NCBI GenBank assembly: GCA_004556565.1
Contig: SFGN01000020.1
Coordinates: 6,257-70,256 of the forward strand
Origin: Lachnospiraceae bacterium
GTDB taxonomy: Bacteria; Bacillota_A; Clostridia; Lachnospirales; Lachnospiraceae
Length of the DNA stretch: 64,000 nucleotides
Direction: 5' to 3'
The notes under the pieces were generated by a model. It made no database searches and was not told the DNA's origin. It saw only the letters and a program-made list of their open reading frames with translations. Made by a program: the position numbers and the translations under genes. Below are positions 25,000 to 34,690 of this stretch, in pieces (position 1 is the stretch's first letter; each line of letters starts with the position of its first letter).

Positions 25000-26514
25000 T
25001 TATTTAAGCCCGATTTCCTTTAATTCTTTTGCAGGAAGCGGGGTACTGGAATTCTTTACATATTCCTGAAGGAGTTTCTTTGCCTTATCCACAGGAATGT
25101 TTGTTCCGGCTCCGGCGATACATCCGCCCGGACATCCCATTCCTTCTATCAGGCATCCGTTCATCTTGCCTGCCTTTGCAAGGGTCAGCACTTTCTTACA
25201 GTCTGCCAGCCCCTCTGCATGTTCAATGTGAACCTGAGTACCAGGATAATATTCATCAATGCATTTTTGAATCGCATCAGCAACACCGCCTGCATATGCA
25301 TACTGTCTTCCTGCGCCTGTCGCGTTGTGGAAGGAAGATTCTGCCGAAATAATTGACAGGTCAATTTCCTTTGCATCAAACATAGCCAGCAATTCTTCAT
25401 AAGTAACAACAAAATCAACATCGCTTCGGACCGTTCTTCTGGACGCTTCCAGTTTTTTAGCTGCACATGGTCCTATAAATACTACTTTTGCATCCGGATG
25501 TTCCTTTTTGATTGTTCTTGCAGTGGCAACCATAGGTGTCAGCTCCTGAGAAATTTCGTCGATTACCGTCGGGAAATATTTTTTCGCTAACATTGCCCAG
25601 GAAGGACAGCAGGAAGTCAGAAGAAACGGCAGTTCACCCGTCACGACCTTATCTACATAATGATGAGCTTCTGCAATTGCTCCTATATCCGCACCTAATG
25701 CAACTTCATACACTTCTGCAAATCCAAGCTGCTGTAATCCTGCTTTTATCTGCCTTGCATTGATTCCCTCTCCAAACTGTCCCACAAATGCCGGAGCAAT
25801 TTCAGCGATGATCTTTTCGCCTTCTGTCAGCGCACGGGCAAGCTGGAAAATCTGGGATTTGTCTGAAATTGCACCAAACGGACAATTTACCATACACATA
25901 CCGCAGGACACGCATTTATCAGGATCAATATACGCACGTCCCTGCTTGTCTGATACAATGGCATTGACACCGCAGGAACTCTTACATGGACGTTCTTTCT
26001 TTGCTATAGCGTCATACGGACAGGCTGACTTACATTTTCCGCATTTAATACATTTGTTCTGGTCGATATAGGATTTTCCTCCCACCATGGAAATCGCGCC
26101 CTTCGGGCAGACTTCCTGGCACGGATGAGCCAGACAACCTTTACACATATTGGAAACTTCGTAACCTCTTTCTTCACACGCCTCACACGCAGACGGAATA
26201 ACCTGCATCAAAGGCGGCTCATAATATTTTTCAGATATATTACTTGCTTCCACTCCCATAGTCATATGTACCGGCTTATTTTCAGGGCGCAGAGAAAGCC
26301 CCATAGCGAGGCGGAGGCGTTCTCTGACGATTGCACGGGAACGATAAGTACTTTCACGGTACTTCACCGGCGTATCATCATTGACGATCTCATACGGAAT
26401 TGCTTCCAAATCTTCTACTAAAGTATCCGGATTTGCTTTAAATCCAAGCTTTGCAACTTCGGTAAATACAGTTCTCCGAAGCGAGCGAACAGTTGTCTGA
26501 AGTCCTCTGATCAT
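25000..26514 (-). CDS. Monomeric [FeFe] hydrogenase with ferredoxin-like clusters
   Basis: 504 residues. The N-terminal region of about 100 residues has no clear motif. A cysteine-rich segment (CEACEERGYEVSNMCKGCLAHPCQEVCP) and two further 4Fe-4S modules (CIKCGKCKSACP; CVSCGMCMVNCP) follow. The H-cluster domain then has TSCCPSW (L1), GPCAAKK (L2) and EGMGCPGGCIAGAG (L3). The L1-L3 variants (TSCCPSW, GPC rather than MPC, no GGGQP) point to group B hydrogenases rather than classical group A enzymes. Group B is thought to evolve H2 from ferredoxin in gut anaerobes. I start at the ATG 26514, preceded by AGGAGGG. The longer frame adds 14 unlikely residues. Maturases HydEFG are not in the window. 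Confidence 0.9.
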   Translation of the reverse strand: MIRGLQTTVRSLRRTVFTEVAKLGFKANPDTLVEDLEAIPYEIVNDDTPVKYRESTYRSRAIVRERLRLAMGLSLRPENKPVHMTMGVEASNISEKYYEPPLMQVIPSACEACEERGYEVSNMCKGCLAHPCQEVCPKGAISMVGGKSYIDQNKCIKCGKCKSACPYDAIAKKERPCKSSCGVNAIVSDKQGRAYIDPDKCVSCGMCMVNCPFGAISDKSQIFQLARALTEGEKIIAEIAPAFVGQFGEGINARQIKAGLQQLGFAEVYEVALGADIGAIAEAHHYVDKVVTGELPFLLTSCCPSWAMLAKKYFPTVIDEISQELTPMVATARTIKKEHPDAKVVFIGPCAAKKLEASRRTVRSDVDFVVTYEELLAMFDAKEIDLSIISAESSFHNATGAGRQYAYAGGVADAIQKCIDEYYPGTQVHIEHAEGLADCKKVLTLAKAGKMNGCLIEGMGCPGGCIAGAGTNIPVDKAKKLLQEYVKNSSTPLPAKELKEIGLK

Positions 26515-26601
26515 TGTTATCCCTCCTGTTTTCGCGAAAGCAAAGCGGATATACAAATCCGCTTCGTCGCGTTCATTCTCTTAAATATCTTCTATACTAA
26601 T

Positions 26602-26630
26602 AATATATCTTTTCGTTAAAAAACTGTCAA
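26602..26630 (-). promoter_or_regulatory. Promoter of the hydrogenase gene
   Basis: TTGACA (26625-26630), a 17-base spacer and TATATT (26602-26607) on the minus strand, a near-consensus sigma-A site. Confidence 0.7.
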
Positions 26631-26683
26631 TCAAAACTTTCAATAATAATACAGCAATAGTCCAAATTTAGGGGCAGCTCATA

Positions 26684-29074
26684 TCAACCGTTCAGTAATT
26701 CCTGTGCATAGTATACGGACTGCATCGCATCTTTTCCATAAAAATCTGCTCCGATCATGTCCGCATATTCCTGGTTAAGCACTGCTCCTCCGACCATCAC
26801 TTTGCACTTGGGCGCCTCTTTCCTCAAAAGGCGGATAGTTTCTTCCATGCTTACTACAGTAGTAGTCATCAAAGCACTCAGCCCTACCAGCCGGACATTC
26901 TGTTTTTTTACCGCTTCAAGTACGGTCTCCGGCGGAACATCCTTTCCAAGATCAATCACATCAAAACCATAGTTTTCCAGGAGAACTTTGACAATATTCT
27001 TCCCGATATCATGGATATCTCCTTTTACTGTGGCGAGAATAACTTTTTCTTTCTTCTCTTCTAACTGACCGGCGGCTGAAATCTGCTCTTTCAATACGGC
27101 AAATGCTGCCTTTGCCGCTTCCGCGCTCATCAAAAGCTGCGGCAGGAATACTGTCCCTTTTTCAAATCCTTTCCCCACAAAATCCAGAGCCGGGATCAGA
27201 TGTTCATCAATGATATCCAGGGGAGCCTTTTCCTTAACCATTTGCATGGTAATCTGGCGTGCTTCCTCTTTAATTCCCTTTTCGATTGCTGCTTTCAAAG
27301 TCATTTCATGCACTGTTGCAGGTGTTGAAGCCGAAACCTGCTCTTTTAACTCCGTATGCCTTGCTATATACCGGCTGCAGTTTTCATCCAGATTCATCAG
27401 CGCATGATATGCATCATAAGATTTCATCATATCTTCCGAGGCCGGATTGATAATGCCCGCGCTTAAGCCGTTTTGCATTGCCATTGTATAAAAATTAGAG
27501 TTAATGACAGGACGTTTCGGAAGCCCGAAGGAAATATTGGAAACCCCAAGCACAGTGTTGACTCCCAGCTCGTATCGTACCCTTCTAAGTGCCTCCAGCG
27601 TGATGATCGCCCCTCTCGGTTCGGAACTTATTGTCATGGCAAGCACATCGATCACAAGGTCTTTCTTCTCGATTCCATATTTTTGTGCCTCCCGGATTAT
27701 CTTTTCTGCAATTCTGACCCGACCCTCTGCCGTATCCGGAATCCCATCCTCATCAAGTGTCAATGCTACAAGAACACCACCGTATTTCTGAATCAGAGGA
27801 AATACTGCATCCATAGATTCCTGTTTTCCGCTGACAGAATTCACCATTGCCTTCCCATTGTACAGCCGCAGTGCTGCTTCCATAGCCTTTGCATCAACGG
27901 TATCAATCTGAAGAGGGAGGCTTGTCACGCTCTGAAGCTTTGTAACGACTTCCTTCATCATGGCAGTTTCATCAATATCCGGAAGTCCGACATTCACATC
28001 CAGGATATGTGCGCCGCAGTCCTCCTGCATAATTCCTTCTTTCAGTATAAAATCCATATCATGCTCTTTTAACGCCTGACGGAACTTTTTCTTTCCGGTC
28101 GGATTAATTCTCTCCCCGATAATTTTCGAACCGGTACCGAGGAAAACTGTCTGTCCATAAGAAGAAACCACAGTAAAAGATTTTGTCGTTACCGGTTTTA
28201 CTTCTATTCCCCTGCACAGTTCAACCATCTTCCTTATATGAGCAGGTGTCGTTCCACAGCATCCTCCTATGACGACAGCGCCCTTCTCAACGACAAGCTT
28301 CATGGTTTCTGCAAATTCTGCAGGCAGTACATCGTAATAAGTCTCACCATCCCGCTGTTTTGGCAGTCCTGCATTCGGCTTGATGATCAGAGGCAGTGAA
28401 GAGTAAGTCAGAAATTCCTCCAAAACCGGAAGCATCTGCTCCGGTCCCATTCCACAATTCATGCCGACAGCATCCACCCGCAGCCCTTCCAGCATACTGA
28501 TCACCGCAGGCACATCTGCGCCGGTCAGCAACTTTCTTCTTTCATCAAAAATCGCAGTTACAAATACCGGAAGCTTTGTATTTTCCTTCGCTGCCAGGAC
28601 TGCCGCTTTGATTTCATATGTATCGCTCATCGTCTCTATATGAATCAGATTCACGCCTGCAGCCTCCCCGTAAATCATTACCTCTTTAAACGCATCATAG
28701 GCTGCCTCAAAATCAAGATCCCCCATCGGCTTAAGCAGCTTTCCGGTAGGTCCTACATCCAGTGCAACATAAACATTCCGCTTTACGCCTGCCCGGGCAA
28801 TTGCTTCCCTGGCATGCCCCACAGCTGCTTCCACCACGGCTTTCAGCGGACATGATTCATCATGAAATTTTAATGCATTCGCCCCAAAGGTATTCGTAAG
28901 AATGATATCACTTCCGGCCTCTATATAACTCTGGTGTATCCCGATAATCTCTTCCGGATGGCTGATATTCCAGGTTTCCGGCAGTTCTCCCGGCTTTAAT
29001 CCCTTTTCCTGCAGAAGTGTTCCCATTCCGCCGTCAAAAAATAATAATTTCTTCCCCAAATCTTCCAGTATCAT
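26684..29074 (-). CDS. metH: Cobalamin-dependent methionine synthase (without activation domain)
   Basis: Transfers the methyl of methyltetrahydrofolate to homocysteine via cobalamin. 796 residues. The homocysteine methyltransferase barrel is at about 1-300, with zinc ligands in GMNCGMG and GGCCGTTPAHI. The pterin-binding domain is at about 310-570 (GERINPTGKKKFRQAL, DVNVGLPDIDE). The B12 cap and binding domain are at about 590-796, with the axial-histidine motif KGDIHDIGKN. The C-terminal reactivation domain of long MetH is missing and is encoded by the next gene upstream, which overlaps by four bases. This split form is usual in clostridia. Confidence 0.95.
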   Translation of the reverse strand: MILEDLGKKLLFFDGGMGTLLQEKGLKPGELPETWNISHPEEIIGIHQSYIEAGSDIILTNTFGANALKFHDESCPLKAVVEAAVGHAREAIARAGVKRNVYVALDVGPTGKLLKPMGDLDFEAAYDAFKEVMIYGEAAGVNLIHIETMSDTYEIKAAVLAAKENTKLPVFVTAIFDERRKLLTGADVPAVISMLEGLRVDAVGMNCGMGPEQMLPVLEEFLTYSSLPLIIKPNAGLPKQRDGETYYDVLPAEFAETMKLVVEKGAVVIGGCCGTTPAHIRKMVELCRGIEVKPVTTKSFTVVSSYGQTVFLGTGSKIIGERINPTGKKKFRQALKEHDMDFILKEGIMQEDCGAHILDVNVGLPDIDETAMMKEVVTKLQSVTSLPLQIDTVDAKAMEAALRLYNGKAMVNSVSGKQESMDAVFPLIQKYGGVLVALTLDEDGIPDTAEGRVRIAEKIIREAQKYGIEKKDLVIDVLAMTISSEPRGAIITLEALRRVRYELGVNTVLGVSNISFGLPKRPVINSNFYTMAMQNGLSAGIINPASEDMMKSYDAYHALMNLDENCSRYIARHTELKEQVSASTPATVHEMTLKAAIEKGIKEEARQITMQMVKEKAPLDIIDEHLIPALDFVGKGFEKGTVFLPQLLMSAEAAKAAFAVLKEQISAAGQLEEKKEKVILATVKGDIHDIGKNIVKVLLENYGFDVIDLGKDVPPETVLEAVKKQNVRLVGLSALMTTTVVSMEETIRLLRKEAPKCKVMVGGAVLNQEYADMIGADFYGKDAMQSVYYAQELLNG

Positions 29075-29721
29075 AGTGTATCCCTTCTATATTGACAATC
29101 TTTTTTTTCACAACATTCGCATCCATGTGTGTGACATTTCGTATCTGTGAGAGCCGCTCCGATTACTGCAGTCACTGATTTTGACGGAGACATCATAAAA
29201 CCGTCAGTCATTGTAATCCCAATTGTTTTGGCACAATCCAGCATCTGCATCACATCTTTCTGGCAGCTGATAGAAAAATCTCCGTATCCCGGACTGAACC
29301 TCGGACGCAGATATCTGCCCTCAGTCCTCATTTCTTCCGCAATCTTCTCCTGGCACTGATCACAATACTCCTCCAGAAGTGCCGCCGCACAAGCCTGTAG
29401 AACCACTGCCTTTGCCATATCCGTCAAAGAGACGCGGGCAATCAGTCGATCCACTCCGATTCCAAGTGTTGCGCCAAATAAAACAATCCTGTCGCACCCT
29501 CTCAGATTTCTTCCGAGACTTCTGCTTTTCACTTCCATTGTACCAATAATGACCGTGCCGTCATCTTTCCACTGCAAATCGAAGATGCGGCAGACGGACT
29601 TGCTGCCAACAACTGACCGTAGGCTCTCGAAAGAGTCTTTGATCAGCATAAGCGTCTGGTCATCTGCCGCATTTCTCCCATATCCAAGATAACGAATGGC
29701 CTCTCTCGTAATCTGGTCCAT
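29071..29721 (-). CDS. Methionine synthase activation (B12-reactivation) protein
   Basis: 216 residues resembling the AdoMet-binding activation domain of MetH, as a separate protein. Features visible: EAIRYLGYGRNAADDQTLMLI at the N-terminus; a segment RPRFSPGYGDFSISCQKDVMQML carrying the RxxPGYG motif that binds AdoMet; and a cysteine-rich tail (CHTHGCECCEKKDCQYR) that may bind metal. It would reductively methylate oxidised cobalamin on MetH. It sits between metF and metH with overlapping or near-abutting ends, so all three should be co-translated. Confidence 0.88.
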   Translation of the reverse strand: MDQITREAIRYLGYGRNAADDQTLMLIKDSFESLRSVVGSKSVCRIFDLQWKDDGTVIIGTMEVKSRSLGRNLRGCDRIVLFGATLGIGVDRLIARVSLTDMAKAVVLQACAAALLEEYCDQCQEKIAEEMRTEGRYLRPRFSPGYGDFSISCQKDVMQMLDCAKTIGITMTDGFMMSPSKSVTAVIGAALTDTKCHTHGCECCEKKDCQYRRDTL

Positions 29722-29734
29722 TCTCTCTGATCTC

Positions 29735-30604
29735 CTAACACTTAATTATTTCTGAAAGATTTTCCATGATCTTTGCCGCCACATCCGGTTTATTCATCGA
29801 GTATATGTGAATATTCTTAATTCCATTGGCAAGCAGATCAATAATCTGATCTGTCGCATATGCAATTCCGGCCTGTTTCATTGCTTCCGGGTTATCCCCA
29901 AAGCGGTCCAGCAGGGCAAGAAATCTTCTCGGGAACACTGTCCCTGAAAGTTTCTGGCTTCGTTTCATCTGAGATGCCGTTGTGATTGGCATAATTCCCG
30001 GCAGGACCGGTATCGTAATACCTGCTTCACGGATACGATAAAGGAAATTATAATGGATATCATTGTCAAAAAACATCTGTGTCGTGAGGAAATCCACCCC
30101 GCTGTCTACTTTCTGTTTTAAATATCTGATATCATCTTCCTTATGCTCATTTTCCACATGCCCTTCCGGATAACATGCAGCACCGATGCAGAAATCCCCT
30201 CTTTCACGGATCGCCGCAACCAGCTCATAAGCATAACGATATCTGTCTTCTGTAGGAAACGTCATTCCCTCAGGAATATCTCCCCGAAGTGCAAGAATAT
30301 TCTCGATCCCAAGCTGCTTCAGATTCTCAATCAACTGATGCACTTCTGCTTTCGTCGAGGATGCACAGGTCAGGTGTGCCAGGCTTTCCACGCCAAGCTC
30401 ATTCCTGATATAAGTAGCAATCTTTGCAGTATTCTTGCTCGTTCCGCCGCCTGCTCCATATGTAACGCTGATATAAGACGGATTCAGCCCGGCAATTTTT
30501 GCCGTTGTATCCATCACGCTGTCAACTCCTGCATCCGTCTTAGGCGGAAACACCTCAAATGAAATGTGTATTCTGTCATCCCTCAGTCTGTCAATAATTT
30601 TCAT
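29735..30604 (-). CDS. metF: 5,10-methylenetetrahydrofolate reductase
   Basis: Makes the 5-methyltetrahydrofolate used by MetH. 289-residue FAD TIM barrel beginning IIDRLRDDRIHISFEVFPPKTD, with VTYGAGGG, ILALRGDIP, the AACYPEGHVE segment and TTQMFFDND, all typical of MetF. It is the first gene of metF-activator-metH. Only 50 bases separate it from the glgA stop, and no terminator is visible there, so some readthrough from glgA is possible. No SAM riboswitch is evident in the 50 bases. Confidence 0.95.
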   Translation of the reverse strand: MKIIDRLRDDRIHISFEVFPPKTDAGVDSVMDTTAKIAGLNPSYISVTYGAGGGTSKNTAKIATYIRNELGVESLAHLTCASSTKAEVHQLIENLKQLGIENILALRGDIPEGMTFPTEDRYRYAYELVAAIRERGDFCIGAACYPEGHVENEHKEDDIRYLKQKVDSGVDFLTTQMFFDNDIHYNFLYRIREAGITIPVLPGIMPITTASQMKRSQKLSGTVFPRRFLALLDRFGDNPEAMKQAGIAYATDQIIDLLANGIKNIHIYSMNKPDVAAKIMENLSEIIKC

Positions 30605-30654
30605 CTGTTAATTCGTCTCCTCAATCATCATTTTCTTTCGTGTTACTTATTTTG

Positions 30655-32103
30655 TTATTCTCCTATCAGACTTGTATACAGCTCCTGATATTTATTTGCG
30701 GATGTCTTCCATGAGAAGTCAGCCGCCATAGCGCGCTCAACCATCTTGTTCCAGTCTTTTTTATGGTCATAGTAAACACGCTCTGCATACCGTACTGTGT
30801 TGAGCATCTCATGTGCATTGTAATTTTTGAAGCTGAATCCTGTTCCGGTCTTTTCAAACTCATTATACGGCTCTACCGTATCCTTCAGTCCGCCGGTCTC
30901 ACGAACGATCGGAAGCGTTCCGTAACGCAGGCTCATCAGCTGGCTCAATCCACATGGTTCGAACAATGACGGCATCAGGAATGCATCACTGGATGCATAA
31001 ATTCTGCGTGAGAGCTCATCGGAATAGAAAATATTCGCAGAAACCTTTCCCGCGTACTTCCATGCAAAATGACGGAACATATTCTCATACTTTGCCTCAC
31101 CTGTCCCAAGAACCACAATCTGAACAGCATCCTGGCACAGCTCGTCCATCACATACTCAACCAGGTCAAATCCTTTCTGATCAGTCAGACGGGATACCAT
31201 ACCGATCATCATTGTATGCTGATCCTGTACAAGTCCAAGCTGTTCCTGAAGTGCAAGCTTATTGGCAACTTTGTTCTTACGGAAATTCCCGATGTTAAAA
31301 TTCTTTACGATACGTGTATCAATTTCCGGATTATAGTCAGTATAATCAAGACCGTTGACTATGCCCCACAGATCATTGGAACGTGCATTCATCAGCCCGT
31401 CAAGATTCTCTCCGTAGAACGGTGTCTTAATTTCTTCCGCATAAGTACAGCTTACAGTCGTAACCTTATCTGCATATACGATACCGCCCTTTAACAGATT
31501 CGCACAATTGTATGCTTCCATCTTATCCGGAACAAAATAATAATCAGGAAGTCCTGTGATTCCCTGTACAGTCTTTGTATCGTATACGCCCTGGAACTTC
31601 AGGTTATGAATGGTCATAACTGTTGCAATTCCGCGGTAATATTCACCCATGAATCTAAAATGATCCAGATATACCGGAATCAGGCCTGTCTGCCAGTCAT
31701 GGCAGTGAATAAGGTCCGGACGGAAATCAATGACCGGAAGAATGCTGAGCACTGCCTTTGAAAAAAATGCAAATTTTTCAATGTTCCATTTCGGATCTCC
31801 GTCATAAGGTGCGAATCCGTTAAAATAATATTCATTGTCAATAAAATAGAACTGAATCCCTTCATACTCGCAATGCATGATTCCGACATAACGGTCGTAT
31901 CCTGAAAAATACATATGGAAATGATTCACATATTCCATCATGTTCTTCCATTTTTCTTTCATACAGCTATACTTTGGCAACACAACACGTACATCATACT
32001 TTTCCTTGTCAAAGTCCTTCGGCAATGAGCCTACAACATCGGCCAGCCCGCCTGTTTTAATAAACGGGACACATTCTGATGCTGCAAATAAAATCCTTTT
32101 CAT
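30655..32103 (-). CDS. glgA: Glycogen synthase
   Basis: ADP-glucose-dependent starch/glycogen synthase (GT5). 482 residues from the chosen ATG at 32103 (MKRILFAASECVPFIKTGGLADV). GGAGG lies eight bases before it, whereas an ATG two codons earlier is too close. The KTGGLADVVGSLPK motif binds the glucosyl donor, and the C-terminal half has the GT-B residues around EPCGLSQLMSLRYGTLPIVRETGGL. No other glg genes are nearby. Confidence 0.95.
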   Translation of the reverse strand: MKRILFAASECVPFIKTGGLADVVGSLPKDFDKEKYDVRVVLPKYSCMKEKWKNMMEYVNHFHMYFSGYDRYVGIMHCEYEGIQFYFIDNEYYFNGFAPYDGDPKWNIEKFAFFSKAVLSILPVIDFRPDLIHCHDWQTGLIPVYLDHFRFMGEYYRGIATVMTIHNLKFQGVYDTKTVQGITGLPDYYFVPDKMEAYNCANLLKGGIVYADKVTTVSCTYAEEIKTPFYGENLDGLMNARSNDLWGIVNGLDYTDYNPEIDTRIVKNFNIGNFRKNKVANKLALQEQLGLVQDQHTMMIGMVSRLTDQKGFDLVEYVMDELCQDAVQIVVLGTGEAKYENMFRHFAWKYAGKVSANIFYSDELSRRIYASSDAFLMPSLFEPCGLSQLMSLRYGTLPIVRETGGLKDTVEPYNEFEKTGTGFSFKNYNAHEMLNTVRYAERVYYDHKKDWNKMVERAMAADFSWKTSANKYQELYTSLIGE

Positions 32104-32148
32104 AGACATACCCTCCACTTTATACATCTCATGTTTACAACTATTGAC

Positions 32149-32154
32149 ATTATA
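32149..32154 (-). promoter_or_regulatory. -10 element of the glgA promoter
   Basis: Perfect TATAAT on the minus strand 46 bases before the glgA start. The -35 region (TTTTCA at 17 bases) is weak. Confidence 0.5.
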
Positions 32155-32201
32155 CCTCATTTAAAGAACAATGAAAAGAAAATTTTAATTTTATAGCTCA
32201 G

Positions 32202-32226
32202 CAATAATCGAAATTGTGGGCGAATC
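32202..32226 (+). repeat. Short dispersed repeat, copy 1 (3' of spo0A)
   Basis: A 25-base sequence containing CAATAATCGAAATTGTG. It is shared with a copy at 61149-61173 (18-19 of 25 identical) and more distantly with one at 54209-54234 on the other strand. All three lie just after stop codons of minus-strand genes. Confidence 0.45.
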
Positions 32227-32251
32227 ATGCTTGCATGAATGAGCACGCTCG

Positions 32252-33040
32252 CTATCGGTTTCGGTATTCCAACTGAATTGTATCGGCAATCAGAGCAATA
32301 AACTCAGAATTTGTGGGTTTTCCTTTCCCATTGCTTACCGTATAACCGAACAAATCATCCAATGTATCTATTTTCCCCCGGCTCCATGCCACTTCTATCG
32401 CATGCCTGATCGCACGTTCCACCCTGCTCGACGTAGTCTGATATTTTTTTGCGACTGTAGGATACAAAATCTTCGTTATGGCATTCAGGATATCCATATC
32501 TTCAACCGCCATCATAATGGCATCTCTCAGGTAATGGTATCCTTTAATATGCGCCGGGATTCCGATTTCATGCAGCATGTCAGTGACACGGGTCTCCAGA
32601 TTCTCTTTTTTCATCTGTATATTCGGCAAAGCCTCTTCCACTCTCTTTTCGTGATTAGGAAACACTTTTCTTACGGATTTAATCCTGTTGATCAGCAGTT
32701 CGTTATTGAACGGCTTCATGATATAGTAATTTGCTCCTTTATTGAAGGCATCTTCCGTAATTTTTTCCTGGCCGACCGCTGTTACGATAATAAAACAAGG
32801 CCGCTTTTCGATGGTTTTGTCATGGCCGACCTCTTCCATTACGGTCAGCCCGTCCATTTTCGGCATGATCAGATCAAGAAGCACGACATCCGGCTGCCTG
32901 CTTTTTATAATCTGACAGATTTCCTCGCCGTTTCTGGCTTTTCCAACAACATTCAGTTCTTTATCCATGTTGATGACTTCTTCCAGCATGTCGAGCAATT
33001 TTTCATTATCATCAGCGATAGCCACATTTAAATGTCCCAT
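32252..33040 (-). CDS. spo0A: Sporulation master regulator Spo0A
   Basis: Response regulator that commits the cell to endospore formation. 262 residues from the ATG at 33040, preceded by GGAGGAGAAC. The receiver domain (1-120) has Asp10/Asp11 and phosphoacceptor Asp56 in LLDLIMPKMDG, and Lys in YIMKPFN. The C-terminal effector domain (about 145-262) contains the recognition region TSSRVERAIRHAIEVAWSRG, unique to Spo0A. The longer frame from a TTG at 33121 starts inside the promoter and is rejected. In many Firmicutes spo0A directly follows spoIVB. Here spoIVB is 16 kb away. Confidence 0.97.
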   Translation of the reverse strand: MGHLNVAIADDNEKLLDMLEEVINMDKELNVVGKARNGEEICQIIKSRQPDVVLLDLIMPKMDGLTVMEEVGHDKTIEKRPCFIIVTAVGQEKITEDAFNKGANYYIMKPFNNELLINRIKSVRKVFPNHEKRVEEALPNIQMKKENLETRVTDMLHEIGIPAHIKGYHYLRDAIMMAVEDMDILNAITKILYPTVAKKYQTTSSRVERAIRHAIEVAWSRGKIDTLDDLFGYTVSNGKGKPTNSEFIALIADTIQLEYRNR

Positions 33041-33092
33041 AACCTGTTCTCCTCCCGGACAGATTCCCGGAACTGAAAAACGCCACTCACTT

Positions 33093-33121
33093 ATTATATA
33101 TGCACATAATTTTACAATCAA
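33093..33121 (-). promoter_or_regulatory. spo0A promoter
   Basis: TTGATT (33116-33121), a 17-base spacer and TATAAT (33093-33098) on the minus strand, about 50 bases before the start codon. It gives spo0A its own promoter independent of spoIVB. A sigma-H element was not clearly visible. Confidence 0.6.
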
Positions 33122-33128
33122 GAAATTT

Positions 33129-33172
33129 CAGGCGTGTGTTTTCGACACGCTTTTTCAGAAAACACACGCCTG
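33129..33172 (-). terminator. Terminator after the cation/proton antiporter gene
   Basis: Perfect 15-base arms (33129-33143 and 33158-33172, CAGGCGTGTG.../...CACACGCCTG) around a 14-base loop. A moderately T-rich tail follows on the minus strand. Confidence 0.7.
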
Positions 33173-33217
33173 TTATAATAATAAATATGTAGTATAAAAA
33201 ACTTTCCTGTAAAATAG

Positions 33218-34516
33218 TTAATTCTTTCCCGATTTCTGTACTGCTTCCAGTTTTGTCTGACGGCGTTTTTTAACCTCTTCTGACATAGGTTTAATGTCTC
33301 CGGCAGCAGTCAGTGCCTGTCTTGTAAGCAGCGGTCCGACTAATTCATAGATCAATACCGCAAATAATGTAATGTTACGGATCAGACGTCCTTCCTCACC
33401 GAGCTGCATTGCTGTCGTGCACATTCCAAGTGCAACTCCGGCCTGCGGAAGAAGTGTAATTCCCAGATACTTACAAATTGATGACGAACAATTCGTTGCC
33501 CTTGCACTGAAATAGGAACCAAGGTATTTTCCAAAAGAACGGAAAATGATATAAATTGCACCGATGCATACAATTGCAATATCCGTAAATACACTCAGCT
33601 CAAGTTCTGCACCGCTGATGACAAAGAATAATGCAAAAACCGGTGAAATCCATTTATCTGCCGCCCCCATCAGATCTTCAGACAACGGACAGATGTTACA
33701 GAACACTGTTCCAAGCATCATGCAGACAAGCAGTGATGAAAAGCTTACATGTACAGGACCGACATGGAAATCGATCATAGCCAGTGAAGCTGTCAGTGCT
33801 ACGATAGCAATTGTAAGATTCAGACGGTTCGTGTTTGAATTGAACAGTTTTTCCAGCTGTGTGAGAAGCCATCCCATGATTGCCCCGAGAAGCAGGGAAC
33901 ATACAATCTCTACAATCGGATTGACAATAATAGAGATGATGTCGACAGACCCGCTGACAAGCGTTTTTGCAATACCAAACGAAACTGCAAATACAATCAG
34001 TCCGACCGCATCATCCAAAGCTACGATAGGAAGCAGCAGACTGGTAAGAGGTCCTTTTGCTTTATACTGACGAACAACCATAAGAGTTGCCGCCGGAGCC
34101 GTAGCTGTGGCAATTGCCCCAAGCGTTATAAGCTGAGGAAGAGATAATTTATCCGGCATGATCAGATGGACGGCCAGCAGCGCACAGTCAACAGAAAATG
34201 TTGCTACTAACGCCTGGGCGACACCAATGACCGCAGCCTGTTTGCCTGTACTTTTCAAATCATTCAGCCGGAATTCATTTCCGATTGAAAATGCGATGAA
34301 TCCCAATGCTACTTCAGAAACCAGAGACAGGCTGCCCACAGCTTCAGCTGAAGTAAATCCCAGTCCCTCAATGTGTAGTGCCCCGATACAGTAAGGTCCG
34401 ATCAGCACACCTGCAATCAGATATGCAGTAACTGACGGAAGCTTAAACGGCTTAAACACTCTTGTCATAAGGAGTCCTGCCAACAGGGCGATCGATACAG
34501 ATAATAGTGTGTTCAT
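33218..34516 (-). CDS. Cation:proton antiporter (CPA2, NapA/Kef-like membrane domain)
   Basis: 432-residue polytopic protein with about twelve to thirteen hydrophobic segments of the Na+/H+ exchanger fold. It opens with an N-terminal helix and TRVFKPFKLPSVTAYLIAGVLIGP, the conserved start of the CPA2 family. GAIATATAPAATLMVV and VALDDAVGLIVFA contain the transport-site region (the double-acidic ALDDAVG motif). No RCK/TrkA regulatory domain follows. The last 25 residues are basic and cytoplasmic. Probable role: Na+ or K+/H+ exchange for pH or ion homeostasis. It is monocistronic and divergent from the OYE genes. Confidence 0.9.
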   Translation of the reverse strand: MNTLLSVSIALLAGLLMTRVFKPFKLPSVTAYLIAGVLIGPYCIGALHIEGLGFTSAEAVGSLSLVSEVALGFIAFSIGNEFRLNDLKSTGKQAAVIGVAQALVATFSVDCALLAVHLIMPDKLSLPQLITLGAIATATAPAATLMVVRQYKAKGPLTSLLLPIVALDDAVGLIVFAVSFGIAKTLVSGSVDIISIIVNPIVEIVCSLLLGAIMGWLLTQLEKLFNSNTNRLNLTIAIVALTASLAMIDFHVGPVHVSFSSLLVCMMLGTVFCNICPLSEDLMGAADKWISPVFALFFVISGAELELSVFTDIAIVCIGAIYIIFRSFGKYLGSYFSARATNCSSSICKYLGITLLPQAGVALGMCTTAMQLGEEGRLIRNITLFAVLIYELVGPLLTRQALTAAGDIKPMSEEVKKRRQTKLEAVQKSGKN

Positions 34517-34690
34517 AACTTTCTTTTCCTTTCATTTTTTGCCAGAAATAGTATACGACCGACTTTATGGAAAATCAAGAATTGTTTTAATTTTTTGTCA
34601 TAATCTTAACTATTTCTTTACAATATACAAACTGTTGTCATAAAAAGCTGCAATTTCTCATTACATCTGGTATGGGCACTTTTTTTCTGG

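Noticed and set aside
30605..30654. SAM riboswitch upstream of metF-metH
   Set aside because: The gap after glgA is only 50 bases and shows no such structure.
33041..33121. N-terminal extension of Spo0A from the TTG at 33121
   Set aside because: The extension begins inside a clear promoter (TTGATT-17-TATAAT) and lacks family similarity. The ATG at 33040 has a strong ribosome-binding site.
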